This document shows, piece by piece, positions 1-8,675 of a DNA stretch of 64,000 nt. The notes beneath the pieces are model-generated. The model saw nothing but the letters and a program-made list of their open reading frames with translations. It had not been told where the DNA came from and made no database searches. The DNA lies in NCBI GenBank assembly GCA_030432635.1, contig JAUIMB010000014.1, positions 1 through 64,000 on the forward strand, given 5' to 3'. Source of the stretch: Bacteroidia bacterium. GTDB taxonomy: Bacteria > Bacteroidota > Bacteroidia > Flavobacteriales > Flavobacteriaceae. Made by a program: the position numbers and the translations under genes. The stretch's first letter is position 1, and every line of letters starts with the position of its first letter.

Positions 1-105
1 ACACATGTTCATAACATTGATATCTCATCATTTTCTTCTTCATCTACAGGTAATTCTGAAAATAGACCAGTAAATATTACGGTTATTTATTGTATAAAAT
101 ATTAG
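1..105 (+). CDS. C-terminal end of a protein cut by the window edge, tail-collar-like ending
   Basis: An open frame runs from the first base to a TAG at 103-105 and gives 34 residues ending NRPVNITVIYCIKY. An ending of the form xRPxNxxVxYxIKY is familiar from C-termini of phage tail-collar or tail-fibre-like proteins and of some flavobacterial secreted proteins. The piece is too short to assign safely. A rho-independent terminator follows at 204-230, which fits the end of a transcription unit. Confidence 0.4.
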   Translation, partial: THVHNIDISSFSSSSTGNSENRPVNITVIYCIKY

Positions 106-203
106 TAATGAAAGAACACATATGATTTGTTTACACAAGTCCCTATATCTATTAATAAAACATAATTGAAGGGTATCTATTAATTCAATTATATTTTGAG
201 CGA

Positions 204-230
204 AAAAGCCGTTTGTAGGGAACGGCTTTT
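204..230. terminator. bidirectional rho-independent terminator
   Basis: A 10-bp perfect stem (AAAAGCCGTT / AACGGCTTTT) with a 7-nt loop is followed by a T-run on the plus strand and by the complementary run on the minus strand. It sits between the off-window plus-strand gene and the 3' end of the minus-strand aldehyde dehydrogenase, and probably serves both. Confidence 0.85.
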
Positions 231-233
231 TTT

Positions 234-1643
234 TTAAAACCACTTGATGGTTGCATTGGCTATCTTTTCTTTCAGTTTTGTGTACGGAGGAAACAATGCA
301 TAGGTTGGTGTTAACATATGTCGCTTTAAAACCGATCGTGCATTGCTAAACTCCTGAAAACCAAAAAACCCATGGGACTTCCCAATACCACTATTGTTAG
401 AGCCTCCAAAAGGCAAATTATGATTGGAATACTGCAAGGCATTACTATTGATACAAGTACTTCCAGCTCGCGTGTTTTTTAAAACCGTATTGATGAACTT
501 ACGGTTTTGTGCATAAATATACAAGGCAAGCGGTTTTTCTTTTGAATTGATATAACCAATCAGTTCATCTGTTTTGCTAAAGGTTTTGATTGGTAGTATA
601 GGACCAAAAATTTCCTCATTCATAAGTGTGGAATCCTCTGAAAGGTTTGAAATCAAAGTTGGCGAGATATAATTTGAATTAGCGTCTATATCACCTCCAA
701 ACTCCAAATTGGCATGTTTTGCTTTTGCATCCTCAATAGCGTTCACTAAACGCTCAAAATGTTTTATATTGACTATGCGACTGTAATCTTCTGAGGTTTT
801 TGGATCTTCGGAATAAGATTGAATGACTTGGTCCTTAAACGCCTCTATAAATTCCCTTTTGATCGATTCGTGGATTAAAATGTAATCTGGCGCAATACAG
901 GTTTGGCCATTGTTCAGAAATTTTCCCCAAACAATATTCTTGACTGCCGATTTGATATCTGCTGAATCATGAACAATGGTTGGCGACTTGCCACCTAATT
1001 CTAGAGTCACAGAGGTCAAATGAGCTGAAGCAGCTTTCATCACAATTTTACCAACGGTAGGAGATCCTGTAAAAAAGATATGATTGAAGGGTAATTTCAA
1101 TAATTCCTGAGAGGTTTGAACGTCACCTTCCACCAAAGCCACTTCGTTTTCATCAAAAAGAGCTTTTACCATTTTTGCCATGACAGCAGACGTATGTGGT
1201 GTCATTTCGGAAGGTTTTATAATAATGGTATTTCCTGCTGCAATAGCAGGAACTAATGGTCCGAAGGTCAAATTCACGGGATAATTCCATGGTGAGATAA
1301 TCAAACAAACACCTTTGGGCTCATACTTAATGTAAGATGATGTTCCTAGCAAGCTCAAAGGTGTATCGACTCTGTGTTTCTTCAACCAGTCTTTCAACTT
1401 ACCAATCGTGTGCTTGATTTCTTTGACCACAAGATAGATTTCCGTAAGGTCGACTTCAATTTTAGGCTTTTTAAAGTCTTGATGCAAGGCTTCTGCAATC
1501 TCATGTCGATACGTTTTTTCTAAAGCATTTTTTAAGGCCTTCAGCTTTTTAATGCGTTGTTTGTAAGATGAATTGCCCACATAAAACTGATGTTCTTGTT
1601 GTGACTTGAAAAGTGAAGCGTAGGGATTATTGGAATAGTTCAT
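234..1643 (-). CDS. aldehyde dehydrogenase (NAD(P)+), class 3-like
   Basis: This is a 469-residue member of the aldehyde dehydrogenase superfamily, which oxidises aldehydes to carboxylic acids with NAD(P)+. The substrate-binding/Rossmann motif SPWNYP is near residue 117. The general base is Glu215 in LELGGKSP and the catalytic Cys249 lies in NNGQTCIAP. The length and compact N-terminus resemble the class 3/fatty-aldehyde and coniferyl-aldehyde type rather than the 500-residue betaine or acetaldehyde type. It is transcribed alone and leftward, and ends 4 bases from the terminator at 204-230. The family call is secure. The physiological substrate is not visible from the sequence. Confidence 0.93.
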   Translation of the reverse strand: MNYSNNPYASLFKSQQEHQFYVGNSSYKQRIKKLKALKNALEKTYRHEIAEALHQDFKKPKIEVDLTEIYLVVKEIKHTIGKLKDWLKKHRVDTPLSLLGTSSYIKYEPKGVCLIISPWNYPVNLTFGPLVPAIAAGNTIIIKPSEMTPHTSAVMAKMVKALFDENEVALVEGDVQTSQELLKLPFNHIFFTGSPTVGKIVMKAASAHLTSVTLELGGKSPTIVHDSADIKSAVKNIVWGKFLNNGQTCIAPDYILIHESIKREFIEAFKDQVIQSYSEDPKTSEDYSRIVNIKHFERLVNAIEDAKAKHANLEFGGDIDANSNYISPTLISNLSEDSTLMNEEIFGPILPIKTFSKTDELIGYINSKEKPLALYIYAQNRKFINTVLKNTRAGSTCINSNALQYSNHNLPFGGSNNSGIGKSHGFFGFQEFSNARSVLKRHMLTPTYALFPPYTKLKEKIANATIKWF

Positions 1644-2018
1644 TGGCCGTTATGGTAAAAGTAGAAAGATACAAAAATTCCAATCCCTCATTTCTTCGAC
1701 CATATTAAAAAAACCATCGATAAACTGCAATTTACTCAACAGAATCGCTTGAAACCCTTATAAACAAAGGGATTGAAAAATGTAATACCAATTTTATCGT
1801 TGAAATGCAGGTTCAAAAACCACTTATCTGATAAATTTACTACTTCATCCACTACCGTATTTACTGGGCCGCAAGCCGTTTTTGTGTATTTCATCGATGT
1901 TTTTTGCGTAGGATTTCATCTTATCTAAAAATCGGCCGTTTTCGTCCAAAATATTCAATCTCAACTGCATTCCTGTTGTTTCTTTGAACTGAGTTTAAAA
2001 CAAAAACCTACAACGATT
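1644..2018. other. 375-bp divergent intergenic region
   Basis: This lies between the starts of the aldehyde dehydrogenase (leftward) and the small secreted protein (rightward). It is AT-rich and has no convincing coding frame. A short stem (AACCCTT / AAGGGATT area, 1750-1772) and a weak -7-like TTTCTTTG near 1980-1987 are the only structures I see. It probably holds the two divergent promoters. Confidence 0.4.
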
Positions 2019-2288
2019 ATGAAAAAATTAATAGCCATCTTAGCCCTAACACTTTTACCAATCCTTTCAATGGGACAAACTGCTACTACAGAGGTAAAGA
2101 CTAACGATACTATTGAAACCGTAATCGAAAAAACAACGCAATCCCAAAACGTAATCAAGACAACTTCGAACTCTAAAGTTAAAATGCAATTGATGAAATT
2201 AAACACAAAAAAGAATCGTGAGATCATCAGCATTAAAGCTTACAGAAAGAGTTTACAAATAAAAGTAAAGACCAAAAAACTTTGCTAA
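2019..2288 (+). CDS. small secreted basic protein, unknown function
   Basis: This 89-residue protein begins with a clear signal peptide (MKKLIAILALTLLPILSMGQ, predicted cleavage after residue 19 or 20). A Thr-rich segment follows, then a strongly basic C-terminal half with many Lys residues. No known domain is recognisable. It stands alone between a divergent gene and a strong palindromic terminator, so it is probably monocistronic. An open frame on the opposite strand across the same bases is much less likely to be real because it lacks this signal-peptide design. Confidence 0.7.
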   Translation: MKKLIAILALTLLPILSMGQTATTEVKTNDTIETVIEKTTQSQNVIKTTSNSKVKMQLMKLNTKKNREIISIKAYRKSLQIKVKTKKLC

Positions 2289-2309
2289 AATAAATGTGCT
2301 ATTAATCAG

Positions 2310-2343
2310 AAAGTCCGGAACATATGTTCCGGACTTTTTTTTA
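2310..2343. terminator. rho-independent terminator, perfect palindrome
   Basis: A 28-bp perfect palindrome (2310-2337, centre CATATG) is followed by a T-run. It ends the small secreted-protein gene, and the A-run on its left side could also serve the minus-strand cyanophycin synthetase that ends at 2370. Confidence 0.85.
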
Positions 2344-2369
2344 TTTAGGTGTTTTGGAAAAAGTTTGGG

Positions 2370-5009
2370 CTATGACAATTCCAACTCTCCTCTAGCCTCT
2401 TGCTCCTTAAACTTCTTGACCAACTCCAGGGCATCAGGAATCACGTCGCTACATAATATAATGAGTGAACCTTTTACGGCGTTTTTAACCGCATAGGTAA
2501 TTGCTTCTTTTTCTGAAGGGATAATGGTCGTCTTTTTGTTAGGGTCTTTCATTTTAATCCCATCGTTCAACATTTTGATGAGCTCCTCTTCTGTTTTACC
2601 TCGCAACCGTTTATCTTGACGAATGATAATCTCGTCAAACATTTCGGCAGCAATAACACCCATTTCGTTGTTATCCTCAACGCGTCGGTCTCCAATACCA
2701 GCTATAATTCCAACCTTTACGGTAGCTTCAAGTTCATCGGTAAACTTTTGCAAAGCTCTCATTCCTGCAGGATTGTGGGCATAATCCAATAGGATGGTAA
2801 AGTTTTCAAACTCAAATAAATTCAAACGTCCTGGAGTTTGGGATGCCGAAGGAATAAAGGTTTCCAATGCTGCTTTCATATCTTCGATACTAATCCCTTG
2901 AACATGTGCGGCCAATACTGCTGCCAAAACATTCTGAATCATAAATTTTGCCTTACCACCATAAGTCAACGGAATGTCTTCGGCTTTCATGATACGCATT
3001 TTCCATTCACCTCTACAAATCGTGACATAGCCATTTTCATAAACAGCGGTTATGCCATGAAGGCGTTGCAATGCCTTTACTCTTGGGTTGTTTTCATCCA
3101 TGGAAAACAAAGCCACATTACAATTAACGCTTCGTCTCATATCATAAACCAGGTCATCATCAGCATTTAAAATGGCATACCCATCAGGCAAGACCGTTTC
3201 AGGAATGACACCCTTAACTTTGGCCAACTGTTCAACTGTATGAATTCCCTTTAACCCTAAATGATCGGCAGCAACATTGGTGACAATACCAACATCGCAT
3301 TTCTTAAATCCGAGTCCAGCTCTCAGGAGTCCACCACGAGCACATTCCAATACGGCAAAGTTGACGGTAGGATCTTTAAGTACAAATTCGGCACTTGCAG
3401 GACCTGTACAATCACCTGTCATTAACAATCGATTTTGGATATACACACCATCACTAGTGGTATAACCAACACGATAGCCTTTCATTTTAGCCATGTGGGC
3501 AATTAAACGTGACGTTGTCGTTTTGCCATTGGTTCCAGTGATAGCGACAATAGGGATGCGTCCTGTATCACCTTTTTGCGGGAATAATTTATCGATCACT
3601 GGAGCAGCAACATTTCTTGGTAAACCCGTTGTTGGTGCCAGGTGCATTCTAAATCCAGGACCAGCATTGACTTCAAGTACAGCGCCTCCTGTTTCAGAAA
3701 GCGGCTTAGAAATATCGGTTGTCATGATATCAATTCCGCAGATATCCAGGTCAATAATTTTCGAAATACGCTCTGCCATACTCACATTAGCAGGATGTAC
3801 AATATCTGTTACATCTTCTGCCGTACCTCCTGTACTCAGATTAGCGGTATCCTTGAGAATGACACGTTCACCATCTGGAATTACAGATTCTAAAGTATAG
3901 CCTGCATCCTTGATAATGGTTTTGGTCGGGTCATTCACAGTAATTTGCGTAAGGACATTTTCATGGCCATAGCCTCGTCTTGGGTCACTGTTTACCTCAT
4001 CAATAAGCTCTTGAAGTGTTGATGTCCCATTTCCGATGACATGAGCTGGTGTACGAATCGCAGCAGCCACTAATTTATGATTGATAACCAATAATCTATA
4101 ATCATCTCCAACAATAAACTTCTCTACAATAATGACACCACTTCGAGAACTCTCCTTCGCTTGTCGGAAAGCCTCTAAGGCCTCATCATAGTTTCGGATA
4201 TCTACTGTAATTCCTCTTCCGTGATTACCATCAATAGGTTTTATCACCAAGGGATAGCCAACATAATCACAAGCTTCTTCCAAACTGCGCTCACGTCGAA
4301 TAATATCACCTTTAGGCACTTCAACTTCTGCCTGTTCCAACAAATATTTTGTGTCTTCCTTATCACATGCTAGCTCTACACCTATGCTACTGGTTTCACT
4401 GGTTACAGTAGCTTGAATACGCTTTTGGTTAGCACCATAGCCCAATTGGCACAATGAATATTTATTCAATCGAATCCAAGGAATTCCTCGTGCTTCTGCT
4501 TCGGCTACAATTGAACCTGTACTCGGACCCAAACGGTCTGCTTCACGAAGCTCACGCATCTTTTGAATATCTTCACTAAGGTCATAGTCCTCACCAGCGA
4601 TCAATGCTTCACAAATTCTCACGGAAGCTTCAGCAGTGTAGCGTCCAACAGATTCTTCCATATAAGCAAAGACCACATTATAGACACCTTCTTCACCGTA
4701 ACCTCTAGTTCTTCCAAAGCCAACATCCATTCCTGCCATGGTCTGAAGTTCGAGTGCAATGTGCTCTATGATATGTCCCATCCACGTACCTTCTTCCACA
4801 CGTTGAAAAAAACCACCTGGTTCACCAACTGAACAACGATGTTCGTACATTCCTGGAAACATCGCTTTGAGTCTTTCATAAAATCCGTCTACTTTATTAG
4901 ACGGTCGTTCTTCCATTTCCTGAAGATCCAAGACCATTACAATTAATTTATGTCTCCGAACCGACCAATAATTTGGTCCTCGCATTGCATTTATGCTTCT
5001 TATTTCCAT
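2370..5009 (-). CDS. cphA: cyanophycin synthetase
   Basis: The 879-residue product polymerises L-Asp and L-Arg into cyanophycin (multi-L-arginyl-poly-L-aspartate) using ATP. The domain order is as expected: an N-terminal family domain (about 1-160), an ATP-grasp domain with KPIDGNHGRG near 258-267, and a Mur-ligase-like domain with the P-loop GTNGKTTTSR near 490-499 and a C-terminal Mur-ligase lobe (LLDYAHNPAGM). The length matches CphA (about 870-900). It is divergent from cyanophycinase and shares a short intergenic region with it, so both could respond to one regulator. The neighbouring cyanophycinase and isoaspartyl dipeptidase make a full synthesis and recycling set. Confidence 0.96.
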   Translation of the reverse strand: MEIRSINAMRGPNYWSVRRHKLIVMVLDLQEMEERPSNKVDGFYERLKAMFPGMYEHRCSVGEPGGFFQRVEEGTWMGHIIEHIALELQTMAGMDVGFGRTRGYGEEGVYNVVFAYMEESVGRYTAEASVRICEALIAGEDYDLSEDIQKMRELREADRLGPSTGSIVAEAEARGIPWIRLNKYSLCQLGYGANQKRIQATVTSETSSIGVELACDKEDTKYLLEQAEVEVPKGDIIRRERSLEEACDYVGYPLVIKPIDGNHGRGITVDIRNYDEALEAFRQAKESSRSGVIIVEKFIVGDDYRLLVINHKLVAAAIRTPAHVIGNGTSTLQELIDEVNSDPRRGYGHENVLTQITVNDPTKTIIKDAGYTLESVIPDGERVILKDTANLSTGGTAEDVTDIVHPANVSMAERISKIIDLDICGIDIMTTDISKPLSETGGAVLEVNAGPGFRMHLAPTTGLPRNVAAPVIDKLFPQKGDTGRIPIVAITGTNGKTTTSRLIAHMAKMKGYRVGYTTSDGVYIQNRLLMTGDCTGPASAEFVLKDPTVNFAVLECARGGLLRAGLGFKKCDVGIVTNVAADHLGLKGIHTVEQLAKVKGVIPETVLPDGYAILNADDDLVYDMRRSVNCNVALFSMDENNPRVKALQRLHGITAVYENGYVTICRGEWKMRIMKAEDIPLTYGGKAKFMIQNVLAAVLAAHVQGISIEDMKAALETFIPSASQTPGRLNLFEFENFTILLDYAHNPAGMRALQKFTDELEATVKVGIIAGIGDRRVEDNNEMGVIAAEMFDEIIIRQDKRLRGKTEEELIKMLNDGIKMKDPNKKTTIIPSEKEAITYAVKNAVKGSLIILCSDVIPDALELVKKFKEQEARGELELS

Positions 5010-5072
5010 ATTGAGTTGGTTTTTGTTAGTGAAAGATTATAAATATAGTATTTTTCAGAAGAAAATTTGGCT

Positions 5073-5080
5073 TATTTTTG
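5073..5080 (+). promoter_or_regulatory. -7 element of the cyanophycinase promoter
   Basis: TATTTTTG matches the Bacteroidota -7 consensus TAnnTTTG and lies 24 nt before the preferred cyanophycinase start. It also shows that the longer upstream reading frame (from 4993) is not the real N-terminus. Confidence 0.6.
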
Positions 5081-5103
5081 CTCAATATTCTATGATAAAA
5101 ATT

Positions 5104-5967
5104 ATGCAGAAGATAAAGGGAACTTTAATACCTATTGGCGGAAATGAAGACAAAGGTATCGAGGAAGATGAAATGTACACCTTAGAATTTATTGATGATG
5201 GTATTTTAGCGCATGTTGTAAAAGAAGCAGGTGGAACCGAAGCTAAAATCGTTATCATTCCAACGGCATCAAGTATTCCAAAAGAAGTAGGGAAAAATTA
5301 TCTCACAGCATTTGAGACACTTGGTTGTAAAAACCTAACAGTCTTGGATATTCGTTCAAAAGATGATTCGGAAACTGATGAGGCCATCAATTTGATCAAA
5401 ACGGCAAATTGTGTCATGTTTTCTGGTGGTGATCAATCCAAGATTGCAGATAAAATTGGTGGAACGACCATCCATTCAATCTTAAAAGAACGTTACCAAA
5501 ATGAAAAAGGCTTTGTCATCGCAGGAACAAGTGCTGGAGCAATGGCTATGGCCAATGAAATGATTGCTGGTGGAAGTGCTACTGAATCTTTTGTCAAAGG
5601 TGCTGTTCTCATGCGTGAAGGTTTAGGTTTAATTCCTGAGTTGATCATAGACACCCATTTTATTAGGCGTGGACGCTTTGGAAGACAGTCGGAAGCCATT
5701 GCGAAATTCCCAGATTTATTAGGCATTGGTCTTGCTGAAGACACAGGAATGATTATAAAAAACGGAAATGACTGTACAGTCATCGGTTCGGGAATGGTTA
5801 TTCTATTTGATGGAAGCAAACTAACCCACAACAATGAAAAAGTACTTCGGGAAGGTACTCCAATGACTATGGCAAATCTAACGGTACACGTATTGTCAAA
5901 TGGCGATCAATACGACATTAATAAGCGTAAGGTCTCTGTACTGCCTATTGAAGCTCCGTTTATTTAA
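5104..5967 (+). CDS. cphB: cyanophycinase (peptidase family S51)
   Basis: This exopeptidase cleaves cyanophycin to beta-Asp-Arg dipeptides. The start was placed at the ATG of MQKIKGTLIPIGGNEDKG because the -7 element lies just upstream; an in-frame ATG at 5092 is an alternative. That gives 287 residues, a normal length for the family. The nucleophile is Ser143 in GTSAGAMAM, preceded by the SGGDQ segment, and the ThrHisPhe/Arg region DTHFIRRGRFGR follows. It is convergent with the isoaspartyl dipeptidase gene and divergent from cphA. Confidence in function is high because motif and neighbourhood agree. Confidence 0.95.
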   Translation: MQKIKGTLIPIGGNEDKGIEEDEMYTLEFIDDGILAHVVKEAGGTEAKIVIIPTASSIPKEVGKNYLTAFETLGCKNLTVLDIRSKDDSETDEAINLIKTANCVMFSGGDQSKIADKIGGTTIHSILKERYQNEKGFVIAGTSAGAMAMANEMIAGGSATESFVKGAVLMREGLGLIPELIIDTHFIRRGRFGRQSEAIAKFPDLLGIGLAEDTGMIIKNGNDCTVIGSGMVILFDGSKLTHNNEKVLREGTPMTMANLTVHVLSNGDQYDINKRKVSVLPIEAPFI

Positions 5968-5998
5968 ACAGGTAGTCCTAAATTATTAGGCTACTTGT
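5968..5998. terminator. convergent hairpin between cphB and iaaA
   Basis: An imperfect stem of about 13 bp (5968-5981 with 5986-5998, one bulge) lies between the two convergent genes and overlaps the last codons of the minus-strand gene. There is no strong T-run, so a terminator role is likely but not certain. Confidence 0.5.
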
Positions 5999-6920
5999 AT
6001 ATAGCAATCTGTTCATCGCCTTCAGAAGTCTTACTTGCACGATACATGCCTTCGGTATTGAAAGGCATTGCGATGTTCCCTTTTGCATCCACAGCTATTA
6101 ATCCTCCATCGCCTTTTATGTCCAAAATACGTTTATTGATAACTTCTTCGGAAGCAGCCTCTAAACTCATTCCTTTGTGTTCCATTAAACACGATACGTC
6201 ATATGCCACAACACCTCTAATAAAAAACTCACCACTTCCTGTGCATGACACAGCACAAGTTTTGTTGTTCGCATAATTTCCTGCACCAATCATTGGAGAA
6301 TCACCAACACGTCCCCATTTTTTATTGGTCATACCTCCTGTGGAAGTTGCTGCTGCGATATTTCCGTGTTGGTCACAGGCGACTGCTCCAACCGTTCCAA
6401 ACTTGGAATCTTTCTTTACCGAATGATCTAACTGAAAGTTATCTGTGTCCTTAATCTCCAGCCACTGTTTGTGACGAAACTCATCATAAAAATATGAGAC
6501 ATCCTCCAAGGTATAATTGTGTTCCTTGGCGAACTGCATAGCACCTTCTCCAGCCAAAAACACATGTTCACTTTTCTCCATGACATCGCGTGCCAAACTT
6601 ATTGGATTTTTGATTCCAGAAATTAAGCTTACCGCACCTGCATTCAAGGTTTGTCCATCCATAATACTGGCATCCATTTCATGGCTTTCAGTGGCTGTAA
6701 ACACAGATCCCTTTCCAGCATTGAACAAAGGTGAATCCTCCAACGCCTTGACCGATCCTTCCACGGCATCAATGGCAGTTCCTCCCTGTTCTAAAATGGT
6801 GTAACCAACATCTAAAGCAACTTTTAAATCATGTTTATATCTGGCTTCTAACTCTGGAGTCATCATTCCCTTTACTAAGGTTCCTGCTCCTCCATGTATC
6901 GCTATCGAAATGGTTTTCAT
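5991..6920 (-). CDS. iaaA: isoaspartyl peptidase / plant-type L-asparaginase
   Basis: This N-terminal-nucleophile hydrolase is made as a precursor that self-cleaves. It hydrolyses isoaspartyl dipeptides such as beta-Asp-Arg, the product of cyanophycinase, and also L-asparagine. I chose the ATG giving MKTISIAIHGGAG (309 residues); an upstream in-frame ATG at 6947 adds nine Lys/Ser-rich residues. The autocleavage/nucleophile Thr176 lies in FGTVGAVA, and the glycine-rich substrate loop TSTGGMTNK and the GTGSGEFFIR-type segment (CTGSGEFFIRG) follow. There is no signal peptide, so it should be cytoplasmic, as needed for the last step of cyanophycin use. Confidence 0.93.
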   Translation of the reverse strand: MKTISIAIHGGAGTLVKGMMTPELEARYKHDLKVALDVGYTILEQGGTAIDAVEGSVKALEDSPLFNAGKGSVFTATESHEMDASIMDGQTLNAGAVSLISGIKNPISLARDVMEKSEHVFLAGEGAMQFAKEHNYTLEDVSYFYDEFRHKQWLEIKDTDNFQLDHSVKKDSKFGTVGAVACDQHGNIAAATSTGGMTNKKWGRVGDSPMIGAGNYANNKTCAVSCTGSGEFFIRGVVAYDVSCLMEHKGMSLEAASEEVINKRILDIKGDGGLIAVDAKGNIAMPFNTEGMYRASKTSEGDEQIAIYK

Positions 6921-7117
6921 TGATTTTTTCTTACTTTTAGAACTCATCCTGATTTTTCGGTTTAACCGAAGGTGAGCTGAAATTTATTCTGACTAGGTCC
7001 TTTTTGAAAGTCATAGCTATTGGCTAAGATCAAAAAGTAACGAAATATCGGCAAATTTGAGACATTTTTCAGGAAATAGAAACTGTTAAGGTGACTTCTT
7101 TAATAAACATCACAAAA

Positions 7118-8485
7118 ATGAATAAAAAAATCTGTATTATCGCTTTGATCATTACGAGTTCTTTAGGTTTTTCGCAAATCCAATTAGACAATACACTGGT
7201 ATCCGAACGCGTTGTAGCCACTAATCTGGACGTACCTTGGGATTTGACCTATGGTAATGATGGCTGGATATGGTTTACCGAATTATCAGGACGAATAAGT
7301 CGCTTGAATCCAGCCACTGATGAAGTTCAGCTTATTCATACAGTTCCCGATGTTGAAGTGTTTGGTTTTAGTGCTGGCATGCACTCTATTGTGCTTCATC
7401 CGGAATTCCCATCAACACCTTATGTGTATGTGCATTACATGAACAGCACAACGACTTCAAAATTGGTGCGTTACACCTATGGCATCGACAGCAACACACT
7501 TTCTAGTCCTTTGACACTATTGGACAATATTCCAGGAAGTGTCTCCCATAATGGTTCTAGAATGCTTATTTCAAATGATAAGCTGTTCATTAGTATTGGA
7601 GATGGCTATGTTAATCCTAGTACATCCCAAGACCTTAATACCCTTAACGGCAATATGCTTCGTTTGAATCTCGACGGAAGCGTCCCTTCTGACAACCCTA
7701 TTCCTGACAGTTATATTTGGTCTTTCGGACATCGAAATCCGCAAGGCCTATGTCTCGGAAATGGAAAAATGTATAGCTCAGAACATGGTACTTCGATTGA
7801 TGATGAAATCAATATTATTGAAGAAAATAGAAATTATGGCTGGCCAAATGTTCAAGGGTTTTGCAATACAGCATCTGAAATGACATTCTGTACCAATGAA
7901 AATGTCAAGGAACCTATCTGGACATGGACTCCAGCTATTGCACCATGTGGTATGGACTATTTTGATCACCCTTCTATACCAGAATGGCAGAATTCGTTGC
8001 TATTAGCCGTGTTGAAAGATAAGAGAATTATCCAATTGCAGTTAAGTGCTGATGGGAATTCCATTTTAGAGGAAAACAGCTATTTGATCAACGCCTATGG
8101 ACGTATTAGGGATATTTTGGTTACACCTGATGGAAGCATTTATTTTTGCACCTCCAATCATGATTACACAGGGACACCTTCAGCAGATGATGATAAAATT
8201 ATTGAGCTTAAAAATGACAATCCTCTTAGCATTGCTTCGGTCGAAGACATCTCTTTCAGTGTTTTTCCAAATCCGTCAAACGGAATATTCACGCTCGAGT
8301 TTGATACAATTATAGATGCAGAATACAGCATTGAAGTTATATCAGTAAATGGACGTTCTGTATTTAAACAAACTATTCAGGGAAGTTCCTCAACAATTCA
8401 TGCAAATACTTTAGCCTCTGGACTCTACTTTCTGAAAGTCAATAGCTCCACCGCTTCAACCATTAAAAAACTTGTCATTAAGTAG
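7118..8485 (+). CDS. secreted PQQ-dependent sugar dehydrogenase-like protein with T9SS sorting domain
   Basis: The 455-residue product starts with a signal peptide (MNKKICIIALIITSSLGFSQ). I moved the start to this ATG because a GTG at 7091 would place extra polar residues ahead of the signal. Residues 25-350 form a six-bladed propeller of the glucose/sorbosone dehydrogenase type (VPWDLTYGNDGWIWFTE, SFGHRNPQGL, SSEHGTSIDDEIN), which oxidises sugars with pyrroloquinoline quinone. The last 75 residues are a type A type IX secretion sorting domain (FPNPSNGIFTLEF, GLYFLKV, KKLVIK). The protein is therefore exported by T9SS and either attached to or released from the cell surface. Confidence 0.9.
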   Translation: MNKKICIIALIITSSLGFSQIQLDNTLVSERVVATNLDVPWDLTYGNDGWIWFTELSGRISRLNPATDEVQLIHTVPDVEVFGFSAGMHSIVLHPEFPSTPYVYVHYMNSTTTSKLVRYTYGIDSNTLSSPLTLLDNIPGSVSHNGSRMLISNDKLFISIGDGYVNPSTSQDLNTLNGNMLRLNLDGSVPSDNPIPDSYIWSFGHRNPQGLCLGNGKMYSSEHGTSIDDEINIIEENRNYGWPNVQGFCNTASEMTFCTNENVKEPIWTWTPAIAPCGMDYFDHPSIPEWQNSLLLAVLKDKRIIQLQLSADGNSILEENSYLINAYGRIRDILVTPDGSIYFCTSNHDYTGTPSADDDKIIELKNDNPLSIASVEDISFSVFPNPSNGIFTLEFDTIIDAEYSIEVISVNGRSVFKQTIQGSSSTIHANTLASGLYFLKVNSSTASTIKKLVIK

Positions 8486-8675
8486 TATATTGATTCTATT
8501 ATCCGTAAAAGAAACGCCTAACTTTTTGTAGCTTTGATATTCATGTTAGTTCGAGTGCAATTGGGAGTTGTTGCAGTGTAAATGACCTCTCGATTTGATG
8601 CGCAAGTTGTTGTATAGAGATTAATTTTCAACCAATGCTCGAAGTGACCATATAATGAATCATTAATTTGTAGCA

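Noticed and set aside
40-243. 67-codon minus-strand frame
   Set aside because: It overlaps the terminator at 204-230 and a better plus-strand gene end; the translation is low-complexity and Ile/Tyr-rich.
1961-2233. Minus-strand 90-codon frame opposite the small secreted protein
   Set aside because: It is antisense to a gene with a clear signal peptide and has no features of its own.
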